A stretch of 64,000 nt of DNA. Source: Prevotella sp. UBA6994. GTDB taxonomy: Bacteria; Bacteroidota; Bacteroidia; Bacteroidales; Bacteroidaceae. Each line of letters starts with the position of its first letter. Position 1 is the first letter of the stretch. The stretch lies in assembly GCA_002449845.1 (NCBI GenBank), contig DJXW01000016.1:124001-188000 (forward strand), written 5' to 3'. Position numbers and translations under genes: made by a program. Positions 24,165-33,643 of this stretch are shown here, piece by piece. The notes under the pieces were generated by a model. That model had not been told where the DNA came from, did not search any database, and saw nothing but the letters and a program-made list of their open reading frames with translations.

Positions 24165-24917
24165 ATGAAAAAGTATGGATTAATTGGTTATCCACTGGGA
24201 CATTCTTTCTCGATTAGCTATTTCAACGAGAAATTCCAAAATGAAGGAATAGACGCAGAATACATCAACTTCGAGATTCCCACCATTGAAAATTTGCTTG
24301 AGGTTATCGACATGAACCCTGAACTGAGAGGGCTTAACGTAACCATCCCCTACAAGGAAAAAGTGATGTTTTATCTTGACTCCATCAGTCCTGAGGCAAG
24401 GGAAATAGGAGCTGTCAACGTGATTCGCATCACCAGAAAAGGCAACAAAGTATCTCTCAAGGGTTTCAACAGTGACGTGATAGGGTTCAGGCAGAGCATT
24501 GAACCTCTTTTGGAGAAATGCCACAAGAAAGCACTGATATTGGGAACGGGTGGAGCATCAAAGGCTGTAGATCACGGATTGCGTTCACTCGGTCTGGAAA
24601 CCGTTTTCGTAAGCAGGTATGAACGACCAGATACCATACAATACGAGTCGATTACGCCAGAAGTCATCGAGGAATACAACGTCATCGTGAATTGTACCCC
24701 CGTAGGGATGTATCCCCATGTAGATGAATGCCCCAAGTTGCCTTATGAAGCCATGAACCACAACACATTGCTTTACGACCTGCTTTACAACCCCGACGAG
24801 ACACTCTTCATGAAGAAGGGAGCCGAACACGGTGCAACGGTGAAGAATGGATTGGAAATGCTCCTGCTACAAGCCTTTGCCAGTTGGGAGTTTTGGAATG
24901 ATGATTGCTATAAATAA
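24165..24917 (+). CDS. aroE: Shikimate dehydrogenase
   Basis: 250 aa. N-terminal shikimate-binding domain with GYPLGHSFS and NVTIPYKEKV (the catalytic Lys), and a nucleotide-binding domain with the glycine-rich loop LGTGGASKAV followed by SLGLETVFVSR. It reduces 3-dehydroshikimate with NADPH in the aromatic pathway. The longest reading frame starts at 24111 inside menG, but MKKYGLIGYPLG at 24165 is the family N-terminus and lies 27 bases after the menG stop. Confidence 0.95.
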   Translation: MKKYGLIGYPLGHSFSISYFNEKFQNEGIDAEYINFEIPTIENLLEVIDMNPELRGLNVTIPYKEKVMFYLDSISPEAREIGAVNVIRITRKGNKVSLKGFNSDVIGFRQSIEPLLEKCHKKALILGTGGASKAVDHGLRSLGLETVFVSRYERPDTIQYESITPEVIEEYNVIVNCTPVGMYPHVDECPKLPYEAMNHNTLLYDLLYNPDETLFMKKGAEHGATVKNGLEMLLLQAFASWEFWNDDCYK

Positions 24918-24926
24918 ATACAGAAT

Positions 24927-26093
24927 ATGGTAGATAACCGTTATATGATGCGTGGCGTGAGTGCCGCCAAAGAAGATGTTCACCAAGCCATCAAGAATAT
25001 CGACAAGGGAATATTTCCACAAGCATTCTGCAAGATTATCCCCGACATATTAGGAGGAGATCCCGACTATTGCAACGTGATGCACGCCGATGGAGCAGGT
25101 ACGAAATCATCGTTAGCGTACATGTACTGGAAGGAGACGGGCGACCTAAACGTATGGAAAGGAATAGCGCAAGATGCCATCGTGATGAACACAGACGACT
25201 TGCTTTGCATCGGTGCTGTTGACAACATCCTTGTATCAAGTACCATCGGTCGAAACAAAATGCTGGTGCCTGGAGAAGTGATTTCTGCTATCATCAACGG
25301 CACGGATGAATTGTTGGCAGAGATGCGCGAGATGGGTATAGGCATCTATCCTACGGGAGGCGAGACGGCTGACGTAGGCGACCTGGTGAGAACGATTATC
25401 GTTGACTCCACCGTGACTTGCAGGATGAAGCGAAGCGATGTCATTGACAATGCCAACATTCGTCCTGGCGACGTGATTGTAGGACTCTCATCCACAGGAC
25501 AAGCCACCTACGAGAAGCAATACAATGGCGGAATGGGCAGCAATGGCTTGACGAGTGCCAGACATGATGTGTTTGCCAAATACCTTGCGGAGAAATACCC
25601 GGAAAGCTTTGACCATGCCGTACCCGATGAGTTGGTCTATAGCGGAAAATACCACTTGACAGACAACGTAGAAGGATCTCCTATCGATGCAGGACAATTG
25701 GTACTCTCTCCCACTCGCACCTATGCTCCTGTTATCAAGCGAATGCTCGATGAGATACGTCCAGAGATTCACGGTATGGTACATTGTACAGGAGGAGCGC
25801 AAACCAAAGTCCTCCATTTCGTTAGTGACAACTGCCACGTGGTGAAAGACAACATGTTCCCCGTTCCCCCACTCTTCAGAGCTATCCACGATTGCTCTAA
25901 TACTGATTGGAAGGAAATGTACCAAGTGTTTAACATGGGTCATCGCATGGAAATCTATGTACGCCCGGAAATCGCCGAGCAAGTAATCGCCATATCCAAG
26001 TCGTTTAACATCGACGCACAGGTGATTGGACACATCGAAGAAGGAACGAAGAGCCTTACCATTAAGTCGGAGTTTGGAGAGTTCAATTACTGA
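24927..26093 (+). CDS. purM: Phosphoribosylformylglycinamidine cyclo-ligase
   Basis: 388 aa. AIR synthetase (PurM/ThiL fold) with HADGAGTKSSLAYMY and DAIVMNTDDLLCIGA near the N-terminus, the GGETADVGDLV segment and the ATP-site DVIVGLSSTG. It closes the imidazole ring in purine synthesis and fits with purC upstream in the same operon. It is somewhat longer than the 345-aa enterobacterial enzyme, as usual in Bacteroidetes. Confidence 0.95.
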   Translation: MVDNRYMMRGVSAAKEDVHQAIKNIDKGIFPQAFCKIIPDILGGDPDYCNVMHADGAGTKSSLAYMYWKETGDLNVWKGIAQDAIVMNTDDLLCIGAVDNILVSSTIGRNKMLVPGEVISAIINGTDELLAEMREMGIGIYPTGGETADVGDLVRTIIVDSTVTCRMKRSDVIDNANIRPGDVIVGLSSTGQATYEKQYNGGMGSNGLTSARHDVFAKYLAEKYPESFDHAVPDELVYSGKYHLTDNVEGSPIDAGQLVLSPTRTYAPVIKRMLDEIRPEIHGMVHCTGGAQTKVLHFVSDNCHVVKDNMFPVPPLFRAIHDCSNTDWKEMYQVFNMGHRMEIYVRPEIAEQVIAISKSFNIDAQVIGHIEEGTKSLTIKSEFGEFNY

Positions 26094-26104
26094 TTCAACT
26101 TTAG

Positions 26105-26178
26105 CAAGTTGCAAGAGTATAGGAATAAAAAGGAGTTCTGTAGTCTGGACAATTGTCATTATCCGTGTGATTCAACAA
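26105..26178. repeat. Dispersed structured repeat, copy B
   Basis: Reverse complement of copy A (16156-16229): 61 of 74 bases identical, no gaps. It contains the palindrome GACAATTGTC, where copy A has GACAAATGTC. Directly after it a separate hairpin GTGATAG-gagt-CTATCAC lies at 26184-26201. Located between purM and prfA, both on the plus strand, so it may act inside the operon mRNA. Confidence 0.85.
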
Positions 26179-26242
26179 CAATTAGTGATAGGAGTCTATC
26201 ACATCCAAACGATAAGAAAAAAGAATAAAGAGAACCATCAAT

Positions 26243-27355
26243 ATGATTGAAAACAATAGTATATTAGAAAAATTAGACGGTCTTGAATCACGTTTTGAGG
26301 AGGTTTCTACGCTGATAACCGACCCAGACGTTATCAGCGACCAACAACGATTCGTAAAACTCACCAAGGAATACAAAGACCTTTCCGACATCATGGATGC
26401 TCGCAATCGCTACATTGCCTGTCTGAATGCCATCAGCGAAGCAAAAGACATTCTGGCGAATGAGAGTGATGCAGAAATGAAAGAAATGGCCCGTGAAGAA
26501 CTTGCCGAAAACGAAGCATTGCAGCCCAAGTTGGAAGAGGAAATCAAGATTGCCCTCGTACCTAAAGACCCAGAGGATGCGAAAAACGTGCAGATGGAGA
26601 TTCGTGCAGGAACAGGTGGTGACGAAGCATGTCTGTTTGCCGGAGACCTTTTCCTGATGTACAAGAAATATTGCGACTCTAAAGGATGGACTCTCAGCGT
26701 AACTAGCGAAAGCGAAGGAGCCGTAGGTGGTTTCAAGGAAATTGACTTTGCCGTAAGCGGTGTAGATGTATATGGTACGCTGAAATATGAATCAGGAGTT
26801 CACCGAGTACAACGAGTGCCTGCCACGGAAACCCAAGGACGTATGCATACATCAGCAGCAACGGTAGCCGTATTGCCAGAAGCAGATAAGTTTGAGGTTC
26901 ACATCAATGAAGGTGAAATCAAATGGGACACATTTCGTTCGTCAGGAGCAGGAGGCCAGAACGTGAATAAGGTAGAGTCCGGTGTTCGACTGAGATATAT
27001 GTGGAAGAACCCCAACACTGGTGAGACTGAGGAAATCCTTATAGAATGTACGGAAACGCGTGACCAACCCAAAAACAAGGAGCGTGCTCTCTCGCGCCTG
27101 CGTACATTTATATATGATAAGGAGCATCAGAAATATATGGATGACATTGCCAGCAGAAGAAAGAGTCTGGTATCTACGGGCGACCGCTCTGCCAAGATAC
27201 GCACATACAACTTTCCGCAAGGACGTGTAACCGACCACCGTATTGGCTATACCACCCACGACCTCAGTGGTTTCCTCGGTGGAAACATCCAAGATATGAT
27301 TGACGCATTGACCGTGGCAGAAAATGCCGAGAGAATGAAGGAGACAGAACTATAA
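26243..27355 (+). CDS. prfA: Peptide chain release factor 1
   Basis: 370 aa. Release factor with the GGQ loop (SSGAGGQNVNK, residues about 232-242) that triggers peptide release and the N-terminal coiled region. The stop-recognition stretch (SGVHRVQRVPATETQGRMHTS) points to the UAA/UAG-specific RF1. Followed 38 bases later by pyrF. The repeat element at 26105-26178 lies in its 5' flank. Confidence 0.95.
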   Translation: MIENNSILEKLDGLESRFEEVSTLITDPDVISDQQRFVKLTKEYKDLSDIMDARNRYIACLNAISEAKDILANESDAEMKEMAREELAENEALQPKLEEEIKIALVPKDPEDAKNVQMEIRAGTGGDEACLFAGDLFLMYKKYCDSKGWTLSVTSESEGAVGGFKEIDFAVSGVDVYGTLKYESGVHRVQRVPATETQGRMHTSAATVAVLPEADKFEVHINEGEIKWDTFRSSGAGGQNVNKVESGVRLRYMWKNPNTGETEEILIECTETRDQPKNKERALSRLRTFIYDKEHQKYMDDIASRRKSLVSTGDRSAKIRTYNFPQGRVTDHRIGYTTHDLSGFLGGNIQDMIDALTVAENAERMKETEL

Positions 27356-27393
27356 GCGTGAGAAAAAGACTATTAACATAAAATCCGCATACC

Positions 27394-28224
27394 ATGACAA
27401 GAGAAGAATTAATTAAGCAAATTTTTTCAAAAAAGAGCTTTTTATGCGTAGGTCTTGATACTGACCCCAAGAAGATACCAGTACACATCATAGACCGTTA
27501 CGACCCGATCTTTGAGTTTAACAAGGAAATCATTGACGCAACGGCAGCATATTGCGTGGCATATAAACCCAACCTTGCATTCTACGAGTCACAAGGAGTA
27601 CGTGGGATGGAATCGTTCGACAAGACCATTCAATACCTGAAAGAGAATTATCCCCATCACTTCATTATCGCAGATGCAAAGAGAGGCGACATCGGGAATA
27701 CTTCTTCGATGTATGCGAAAACCTTCTTTCAAGAATACGATATCGACTCGGTGACCGTAGCTCCCTATATGGGTGAAGACAGCGTGAAGCCTTTCTTGGA
27801 GTATAATGGTAAATGGGTGATATTGCTGGCATTAACCAGTAACATGGGTTCACATGATTTTCAGTTGACAGAAGACAAGCACGGAGAACGGTTGTTTGAA
27901 AAAGTTCTGAGAAAATCACAAGAATGGGGAACGCCAGAAAACATGATGTATGTGGTAGGAGCCACGCAAGGAACTATGTTTCAAGACATCCGTCGCATTG
28001 CCCCCAATCATTTCCTTCTTGTTCCAGGAGTTGGAGCTCAAGGAGGAAGTTTACAGGAAGTATGCAAATACGGCATGAATCAAGATTGTGGGTTATTGGT
28101 AAATTCGTCACGTGGAATCATCTACGCCAGCAATGGAGAGGATTTTGCTGAGGTGGCAGGAAACAAGGCAAGAGCCCTACAACAAGAAATGGCAATAGAA
28201 TTAGAGAAGATTGAACGACCATAA
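27394..28224 (+). CDS. pyrF: Orotidine 5'-phosphate decarboxylase
   Basis: 276 aa. OMP decarboxylase of the longer type found in Bacteroidetes and Actinobacteria. The catalytic set D-x-K-x-x-D is in FIIADAKRGDIGNTSSMYA. FLCVGLDTDPKKIP at the N-terminus and LLVPGVGAQGG near the phosphate site also match. Final step of UMP synthesis. Its 3' end overlaps the HD gene by 14 bases. Confidence 0.95.
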   Translation: MTREELIKQIFSKKSFLCVGLDTDPKKIPVHIIDRYDPIFEFNKEIIDATAAYCVAYKPNLAFYESQGVRGMESFDKTIQYLKENYPHHFIIADAKRGDIGNTSSMYAKTFFQEYDIDSVTVAPYMGEDSVKPFLEYNGKWVILLALTSNMGSHDFQLTEDKHGERLFEKVLRKSQEWGTPENMMYVVGATQGTMFQDIRRIAPNHFLLVPGVGAQGGSLQEVCKYGMNQDCGLLVNSSRGIIYASNGEDFAEVAGNKARALQQEMAIELEKIERP

Positions 28225-29431
28225 GATTATCAATGACCCAGTATTTGGGTTTATCAAAATACCGAGAGGGGTGCTTCTCAACATCGTGAAGCACCCACTC
28301 ATGCAACGTCTTTCACGCATCAAGCAGTTAGGACTTGCAAGTGTAGTATATCCTGGTGCGCAACACACCAGATTCCAACACTCGTTAGGGGCATTTTACT
28401 TAATGAGCGAGGCTATCACATCGCTCTCGCAAAAGGGAATATTCATTTTCGATAGTGAGGCAGAGGCAGTACAAGCGGCCATCTTGATGCACGACATTGG
28501 ACATGGACCCTTCTCGCATGTGCTTGAAAATACGCTCATTAGCGGCATTACCCACGAAGAAATCTCTATCATGATGATGGAGGAAATCAATGCTGAGATG
28601 CAGGGTAAACTAAACTTGGCACTTAAGATTTTCAAGAACGATTACCCCAAGCAATTCCTTCATCAATTAATTAGCAGTCAGTTGGATATGGACAGGCTCG
28701 ACTATCTCAGACGAGATTGTTTCTTTACAGGCGTGATAGAAGGAAACATTGGGTCAGCTCGAATCATCAAGATGCTCAACGTGGTAGATGACCAGTTGGT
28801 GGTGGAATCGAAAGGCATTTACTCCATAGAAAATTTCCTTACTTCCAGAAGGTTGATGTACTGGCAGGTGTATCTGCACAAGACAGCCGTAGCATACGAA
28901 AAGATTTTGGTTAACCTCTTATCACGTGCAAAATTCCTTGCCAGACAAGGAAAAGAAATATTTGCTCCACCACATCTCAAGTACTTTTTGTACAATGCAA
29001 TTGATGCCAACCATTTTTACAACGCACCAGAGGCTCTCAGATATTACGAGATGCTTGATGACAATGACATTTGGTGCAGCATCAAGGTTTGGGCAAGTCA
29101 TGAAGACAAAATATTATCCATTTTGGCAAATGACCTGTTGAACAGGAATATTTTCTACGTTGAAGTGAGGGAAGAACCAATCTCAAAAGAGGAAATGGCA
29201 CAAATCAACCATTCCTTGGCAGAAGCATTTGGCGTATCTGAGGAAGATGCTCAATATCTGATGAGCGTGAATACCATTCAGAAAGACATGTACGACGTTC
29301 ATGACGAAAACATATCCATATTAATGAAGAATGGAGAAATAAAAGACTTCGCAGAATCTTCTGAAATACTCAATATTGCGGCTTTATCCAAAAAAAATCG
29401 CAAATATTACCTTTGTTATCAACGTATTTGA
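28211..29431 (+). CDS. HD-domain phosphohydrolase
   Basis: 406 aa. N-terminal HD domain with TRFQHSLGAFYL and ILMHDIGHGPFSH (metal-binding His-Asp pair), then a helical region. Resembles the SpoT/dGTPase-like HD proteins annotated as HD domain-containing protein in Bacteroidetes; substrate not known, possibly a nucleotide. The start codon is TTG at 28211 (MNDHKIINDPVFGFI), overlapping pyrF by 14 bases. Later Met codons would cut into the conserved N-terminus. Confidence 0.88.
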   Translation: MNDHKIINDPVFGFIKIPRGVLLNIVKHPLMQRLSRIKQLGLASVVYPGAQHTRFQHSLGAFYLMSEAITSLSQKGIFIFDSEAEAVQAAILMHDIGHGPFSHVLENTLISGITHEEISIMMMEEINAEMQGKLNLALKIFKNDYPKQFLHQLISSQLDMDRLDYLRRDCFFTGVIEGNIGSARIIKMLNVVDDQLVVESKGIYSIENFLTSRRLMYWQVYLHKTAVAYEKILVNLLSRAKFLARQGKEIFAPPHLKYFLYNAIDANHFYNAPEALRYYEMLDDNDIWCSIKVWASHEDKILSILANDLLNRNIFYVEVREEPISKEEMAQINHSLAEAFGVSEEDAQYLMSVNTIQKDMYDVHDENISILMKNGEIKDFAESSEILNIAALSKKNRKYYLCYQRI

Positions 29432-29442
29432 ATTTAATTTGC

Positions 29443-29450
29443 TATATTTG
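29443..29450 (+). promoter_or_regulatory. -7 promoter element for the lipid A genes
   Basis: TATATTTG, 27 bases before the lpxD ATG. It suggests that lpxD to miaA can be transcribed separately from the upstream genes. Confidence 0.65.
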
Positions 29451-29477
29451 CAAAATCAATTAATCAAAGCGATAAAC

Positions 29478-30518
29478 ATGGAATTTACAGCGAAGCAAAT
29501 TGCTCAGTTTATTCAAGGAAAAGTAGAAGGTGACGAAAACGCTTGCGTTCACACTTTTTCTAAAATAGAAGAAGGAAAGCCTGGGGCTATTTCTTTTCTT
29601 TCCAACCCAAAATACACACACTACATTTATGATACACAGGCAAGCATCGTCATTGTCAACAATGACGTAGAGCTGGAGAAGCCTGTCACTACGACACTTA
29701 TCCGTGTGGAAAATGCGTATGAGTGCGTGGCTAAACTGTTACAACTTTATGCCTCAACATTGCCCAAGAAAAGTGGCATAGACTCTTTGGCTTTCATTTC
29801 CGAAAAAGCTAAAGTTGGGGAGAATTGTTATGTTGGTGCTTTTGCGTATATTGCAGATGGTGCCGAAATTGGAGACAACTGTCAAATATACCCTCATGCT
29901 TATGTGGGAGAAGGTGTAAAAATAGGTGACAACGCCTTGATTTACCCCCATGCAACTATTTATAAGGGATGTGTAGTGGGTAATAATGTAACTCTACATG
30001 CAGGATGTGTGATTGGAGCTGATGGATTTGGATTTGCTCCCACCAAAAACGGTTATGACAAGATTCCACAAATTGGTATCGTAACCATCGAAGACGATGT
30101 AGAGATTGGCGCCAACACCTGTATTGACCGCTCTACGATGGGAACAACCATCATTCACAAGGGAGCGAAACTCGACAATCTTATACAGATAGCCCATAAT
30201 GTTGAAGTGGGTTCCAATACCGTCATGGCTGCCCAAGTAGGCATTGCGGGAAGTACAAAGGTAGGCGAATGGTGTATGTTTGGCGGGCAAGTTGGTGTAG
30301 CCGGTCATATTTCAATTGCTAATCAAACGCATATAGGTGCTCAAGCGGGCATTACTGGAACAATTAGAAAAGAGGGAGAAACGATTATCGGATCGCCCGC
30401 ATGGGATGCAAAGGGATTCATGAAATCCGCAGCCGTATTCCGTAGGTTACCAGATATGTATCAGCAAATCAATGAATTGAAGAAAGAGATTGAATTGCTG
30501 AAGAATCAAAAACAATAA
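29478..30518 (+). CDS. lpxD: UDP-3-O-(3-hydroxyacyl)glucosamine N-acyltransferase
   Basis: 346 aa. N-terminal uridine-binding domain followed by a left-handed beta-helix of hexapeptide repeats (residues about 105-310, e.g. IGDNCQIYPHAYVGEGVKIG) and a C-terminal helix. The catalytic His is in QIAHNVEVGSNTVMA. Third step of lipid A synthesis. The longest reading frame starts inside the HD gene; the ATG at 29478 (MEFTAKQIAQFIQG) matches family starts and follows the promoter element. Confidence 0.96.
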   Translation: MEFTAKQIAQFIQGKVEGDENACVHTFSKIEEGKPGAISFLSNPKYTHYIYDTQASIVIVNNDVELEKPVTTTLIRVENAYECVAKLLQLYASTLPKKSGIDSLAFISEKAKVGENCYVGAFAYIADGAEIGDNCQIYPHAYVGEGVKIGDNALIYPHATIYKGCVVGNNVTLHAGCVIGADGFGFAPTKNGYDKIPQIGIVTIEDDVEIGANTCIDRSTMGTTIIHKGAKLDNLIQIAHNVEVGSNTVMAAQVGIAGSTKVGEWCMFGGQVGVAGHISIANQTHIGAQAGITGTIRKEGETIIGSPAWDAKGFMKSAAVFRRLPDMYQQINELKKEIELLKNQKQ

Positions 30519-30529
30519 AAGTATCAAGC

Positions 30530-31921
30530 ATGGAAGTTTCAAAACAGAAAACACTAAAAGGAAGTTTTTCCCTTTTTGGAAAAGGATTGCATACGGGATT
30601 AAACCTAACTGTAACGTTTAACCCTGCACCAGAGAATACTGGTTATAGAATCCAGCGTATCGACTTGGAAGGAGAACCCATCATAGAAGCCATTGCAGAA
30701 AACGTGGTAGATACTCAACGAGGTACGGTTCTTGCCAAGAAAGACGCAAAGGTTTCCACCGTTGAACATGGAATGGCAGCTTTGTATGCTTTAGGAATAG
30801 ACAACTGCCTCATACAAGTAAACGGTCCTGAGTTTCCTATCCTTGATGGCTCTTCAGCTCTTTACGTCAAGAAGATTCAGGAAGTGGGCATAGAAGAGCA
30901 AAATGCACGAAAAGATTATTATATCATCAGGAAAAAGATAGAAGTAAAAGATGAAACCACGGGGTCTTGCATTACCATCCTTCCAGATAGTCAGTTCAGC
31001 ATTACTGCCATGTGTTCATTTGAGTCGAAGTTTATCAACAGCCAATTTGCGACTCTTGACAATGTAGAACAGTTCACCAAGGAAATCGCTCCCGCACGTA
31101 CCTTCGTTTTCGTAAGAGACATCGTACCATTGCTTGAGGCCAACTTAATCAAAGGCGGTGACCTTGACAATGCCGTGGTGATTTACGAGCGTGAGTTGAC
31201 ACAAGAAAAACTCGACCAATTGGCAGACATCCTGAACATGCCACATCGAGATGCAAAGAAAATCGGTTACATTCAAAATAAGCCCTTGATGTGGGAAAAC
31301 GAATGTACAAGACATAAGTTACTTGACATCATTGGTGACATGGCTCTCATAGGAAAACCCATTAAAGGACGTATCGTAGCCACACGTCCGGGACATACCA
31401 TCAACAACAAGTTTGCACGATTAATGCGCAAGGAAATTCGCAAGCATGAAGTGCAAGCACCCATTTACGATCCGAATGATGAACCCGTGATGGACAACAT
31501 ACGTATTCGTGAGTTGATGCCACATCGCTACCCCATGCAATTGGTTGACAAGATTATCTCCATGGGTCCTAATAGCATTGTCGGCGTTAAGAACGTGACA
31601 AGCAATGAACCATTCTTTGTAGGACATTTCCCACAAGAACCTGTTATGCCAGGCGTTCTTCAAGTTGAGGCAATGGCACAATGTGGAGGAATCTTGGTAT
31701 TAAGCCAAGTGGAGGAGCCCGAAAGATGGTCAACGTATTTCTTACGCATTGATGAAGTGAAGTTCCGTCAAAAGGTTATTCCTGGTGACACTCTTCTCTT
31801 CAGAGTGGAACTACTCCACCCCATTCGTCACGGTATCAGTTCTATGAAAGGATATGTATTCGTTGGCGACCATGTTGTTTCAGAAGCAACATTTACCGCA
31901 CAAATCATCAAGAATAAATAA
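30530..31921 (+). CDS. lpxC/fabZ: Fused LpxC deacetylase / FabZ dehydratase
   Basis: 463 aa. Residues 1-300 are the zinc amidohydrolase LpxC: STVEHGMAALYALGIDNCLIQ and the zinc/catalytic stretch RHKLLDIIGDMALIG. Residues about 320-463 are the hot-dog dehydratase FabZ with MPHRYPMQLVDKI and GHFPQEPVMPGVLQVEAMAQ (catalytic His and Glu). The two domains carry out the committed lipid A step and the fatty-acid elongation dehydration. This fusion is the normal state in Bacteroidetes, so it is not novel. Confidence 0.97.
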   Translation: MEVSKQKTLKGSFSLFGKGLHTGLNLTVTFNPAPENTGYRIQRIDLEGEPIIEAIAENVVDTQRGTVLAKKDAKVSTVEHGMAALYALGIDNCLIQVNGPEFPILDGSSALYVKKIQEVGIEEQNARKDYYIIRKKIEVKDETTGSCITILPDSQFSITAMCSFESKFINSQFATLDNVEQFTKEIAPARTFVFVRDIVPLLEANLIKGGDLDNAVVIYERELTQEKLDQLADILNMPHRDAKKIGYIQNKPLMWENECTRHKLLDIIGDMALIGKPIKGRIVATRPGHTINNKFARLMRKEIRKHEVQAPIYDPNDEPVMDNIRIRELMPHRYPMQLVDKIISMGPNSIVGVKNVTSNEPFFVGHFPQEPVMPGVLQVEAMAQCGGILVLSQVEEPERWSTYFLRIDEVKFRQKVIPGDTLLFRVELLHPIRHGISSMKGYVFVGDHVVSEATFTAQIIKNK

Positions 31922-31927
31922 TCAGAT

Positions 31928-32698
31928 ATGAATCAAATAAGTCCATTAGCATTCGTACATCCCAATGCAAAATTGGGGGATAACAATATAATTGGTCCCT
32001 TTTGTTATATTGATGACAATGTTATTATTGGAGATAACAACGTTTTCCAAAATAGCGTAACGCTTAATTATGGTTGCAGACTGGGAAGCAACAATGAAGT
32101 ATTTCCTGGTGCAAGTCTATCAACCAAACCTCAAGATTTGAAGTTCAAGGGAGAAGAAACCACTTGTGTGATTGGAGATAACAATAGTATTCGCGAAAAT
32201 GTAACCATTTCTCGTGGAACGGCATCAAAAGGTTCTACCGTCGTAGGCAACAATAACCTATTGATGGAAAACATGCATATTGCCCATGATTGCGTGGTTG
32301 GAAATGGTTGTATCATCGGCAATTCGACGAAATTCGCTGGTGAAGTGGTTGTTGACGACAATGCCATCATTAGCGCAACAGTGTTGATTCATCAATTTTG
32401 CAAGATTGGTGGATATGTCATGATTCAAGGAGGAAGCAGAACCAGCCAAGACATTCCTCCTTACGTGATGGCAGGGAAAGAACCCATTCGATTCGCCGGC
32501 GTTAATTTGGTTGGACTGCGTCGAAGGGGATTCAGTAACGAATTGATTCAACTTATCCACGAAGCTTATCGCTTGTTGTACAGCAAGGGTGTACTTGCAG
32601 AGGGCATTGAGGAAATCAAGAAGAACCTACAGATAACACCAGAAATTCAATATATCATCGACTTCGTTTCCACATCTAAACGAGGCATCATCAGATGA
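31928..32698 (+). CDS. lpxA: UDP-N-acetylglucosamine acyltransferase
   Basis: 256 aa. Left-handed beta-helix with hexapeptide repeats from residue 5 on, followed by a helical C-terminal domain (GLRRRGFSNELIQLIHEAYRLLY) typical of LpxA. The catalytic His is in NMHIAHDCVVGNG. First step of lipid A synthesis. It is 6 bases downstream of the lpxC-fabZ gene and overlaps miaA by 4 bases. Confidence 0.96.
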   Translation: MNQISPLAFVHPNAKLGDNNIIGPFCYIDDNVIIGDNNVFQNSVTLNYGCRLGSNNEVFPGASLSTKPQDLKFKGEETTCVIGDNNSIRENVTISRGTASKGSTVVGNNNLLMENMHIAHDCVVGNGCIIGNSTKFAGEVVVDDNAIISATVLIHQFCKIGGYVMIQGGSRTSQDIPPYVMAGKEPIRFAGVNLVGLRRRGFSNELIQLIHEAYRLLYSKGVLAEGIEEIKKNLQITPEIQYIIDFVSTSKRGIIR

Positions 32699-33594
32699 CA
32701 AAAACACTTGTTGTGATACTGGGACCTACGGGAGTTGGAAAAACTGATACTTGTATCAAAGTTGCCAAGCACTTCAACGTTCCTATTATCAACGCTGATT
32801 CAAGGCAGATTTTCTTGGAACTGCCCATTGGTACAGCCGCTCCCACCCAAACACAACAACAAGATGTAAAACACTATTTTGTTGGTAACCATCACATTGA
32901 AGATTATTACAGTGCATCTATGTTTGAACAAGATGCACTTCAACTGATAGACCAACTCTTTGCTTCAAATGATTTAGCATTGATGAGCGGTGGAAGCATG
33001 ATGTATATTGATGCTGTATGCAATGGTATTGATGACATTCCCACTGTTGATGACAATACACGTCAATGGATGAAACAAAGACTGGAGCATGAAGGGCTTC
33101 CCGCATTGGTGGAAGAACTAAAGGTTCTCGATCCTGAACATTATAATTTTGTTGACAAGAATAATCCCCGACGTGTTGTTCATGCTTTGGAAATCTGCCA
33201 CATGACAGGCAAAACATACACTTCTTTTCGTACAAACCAAATCAAACAACGTCCTTTCAACATCGTAAAGATAGGACTCAACTTACCTCGCGAAGAATTG
33301 TATCAGCGCATAAACCAAAGAGTTCTCAACATGATGCAAGAGGGATTGAAAGAAGAGGCTCGAAATGTCTATCCTAAACGGCAATTCAATTCGCTGAGTA
33401 CCGTGGGCTACAGGGAGTTGTTTGAATATTTTGATGGACTATGCACCTTGGAAGAAGCCATCACTAAAATACAATCCAACACACGTAGGTATATGAGAAA
33501 ACAACTCACTTGGTTTAAGAAAGATGATAAAATACAATGGTTTTCACCCAATAATATTGAAGAAATCATAAATTATATCAGTAAATCTATTTAA
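32695..33594 (+). CDS. miaA: tRNA dimethylallyltransferase
   Basis: 299 aa. P-loop LGPTGVGKTDTCIK at the N-terminus, then INADSRQIFLELPIGTAAP (the family DSRQvYkgmdIGTAKP motif) and the C-terminal RRYMRKQLTWFKKD. It adds an isopentenyl group to A37 of tRNAs that read U-starting codons. Start overlaps the lpxA stop by 4 bases. Confidence 0.95.
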   Translation: MTKTLVVILGPTGVGKTDTCIKVAKHFNVPIINADSRQIFLELPIGTAAPTQTQQQDVKHYFVGNHHIEDYYSASMFEQDALQLIDQLFASNDLALMSGGSMMYIDAVCNGIDDIPTVDDNTRQWMKQRLEHEGLPALVEELKVLDPEHYNFVDKNNPRRVVHALEICHMTGKTYTSFRTNQIKQRPFNIVKIGLNLPREELYQRINQRVLNMMQEGLKEEARNVYPKRQFNSLSTVGYRELFEYFDGLCTLEEAITKIQSNTRRYMRKQLTWFKKDDKIQWFSPNNIEEIINYISKSI

Positions 33595-33610
33595 TTAATG
33601 ACATTTTTAG

Positions 33611-33618
33611 TAAATTTG
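33611..33618 (+). promoter_or_regulatory. -7 promoter element for the PBP1A gene
   Basis: TAAATTTG, 25 bases before the ATG. Confidence 0.65.
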
Positions 33619-33643
33619 CACATTAATCTTTTGTATCAATTAT

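Noticed and set aside
30530..31921. lpxC-fabZ fusion as a novel bifunctional enzyme
   Set aside because: This fusion is standard in Bacteroidetes.
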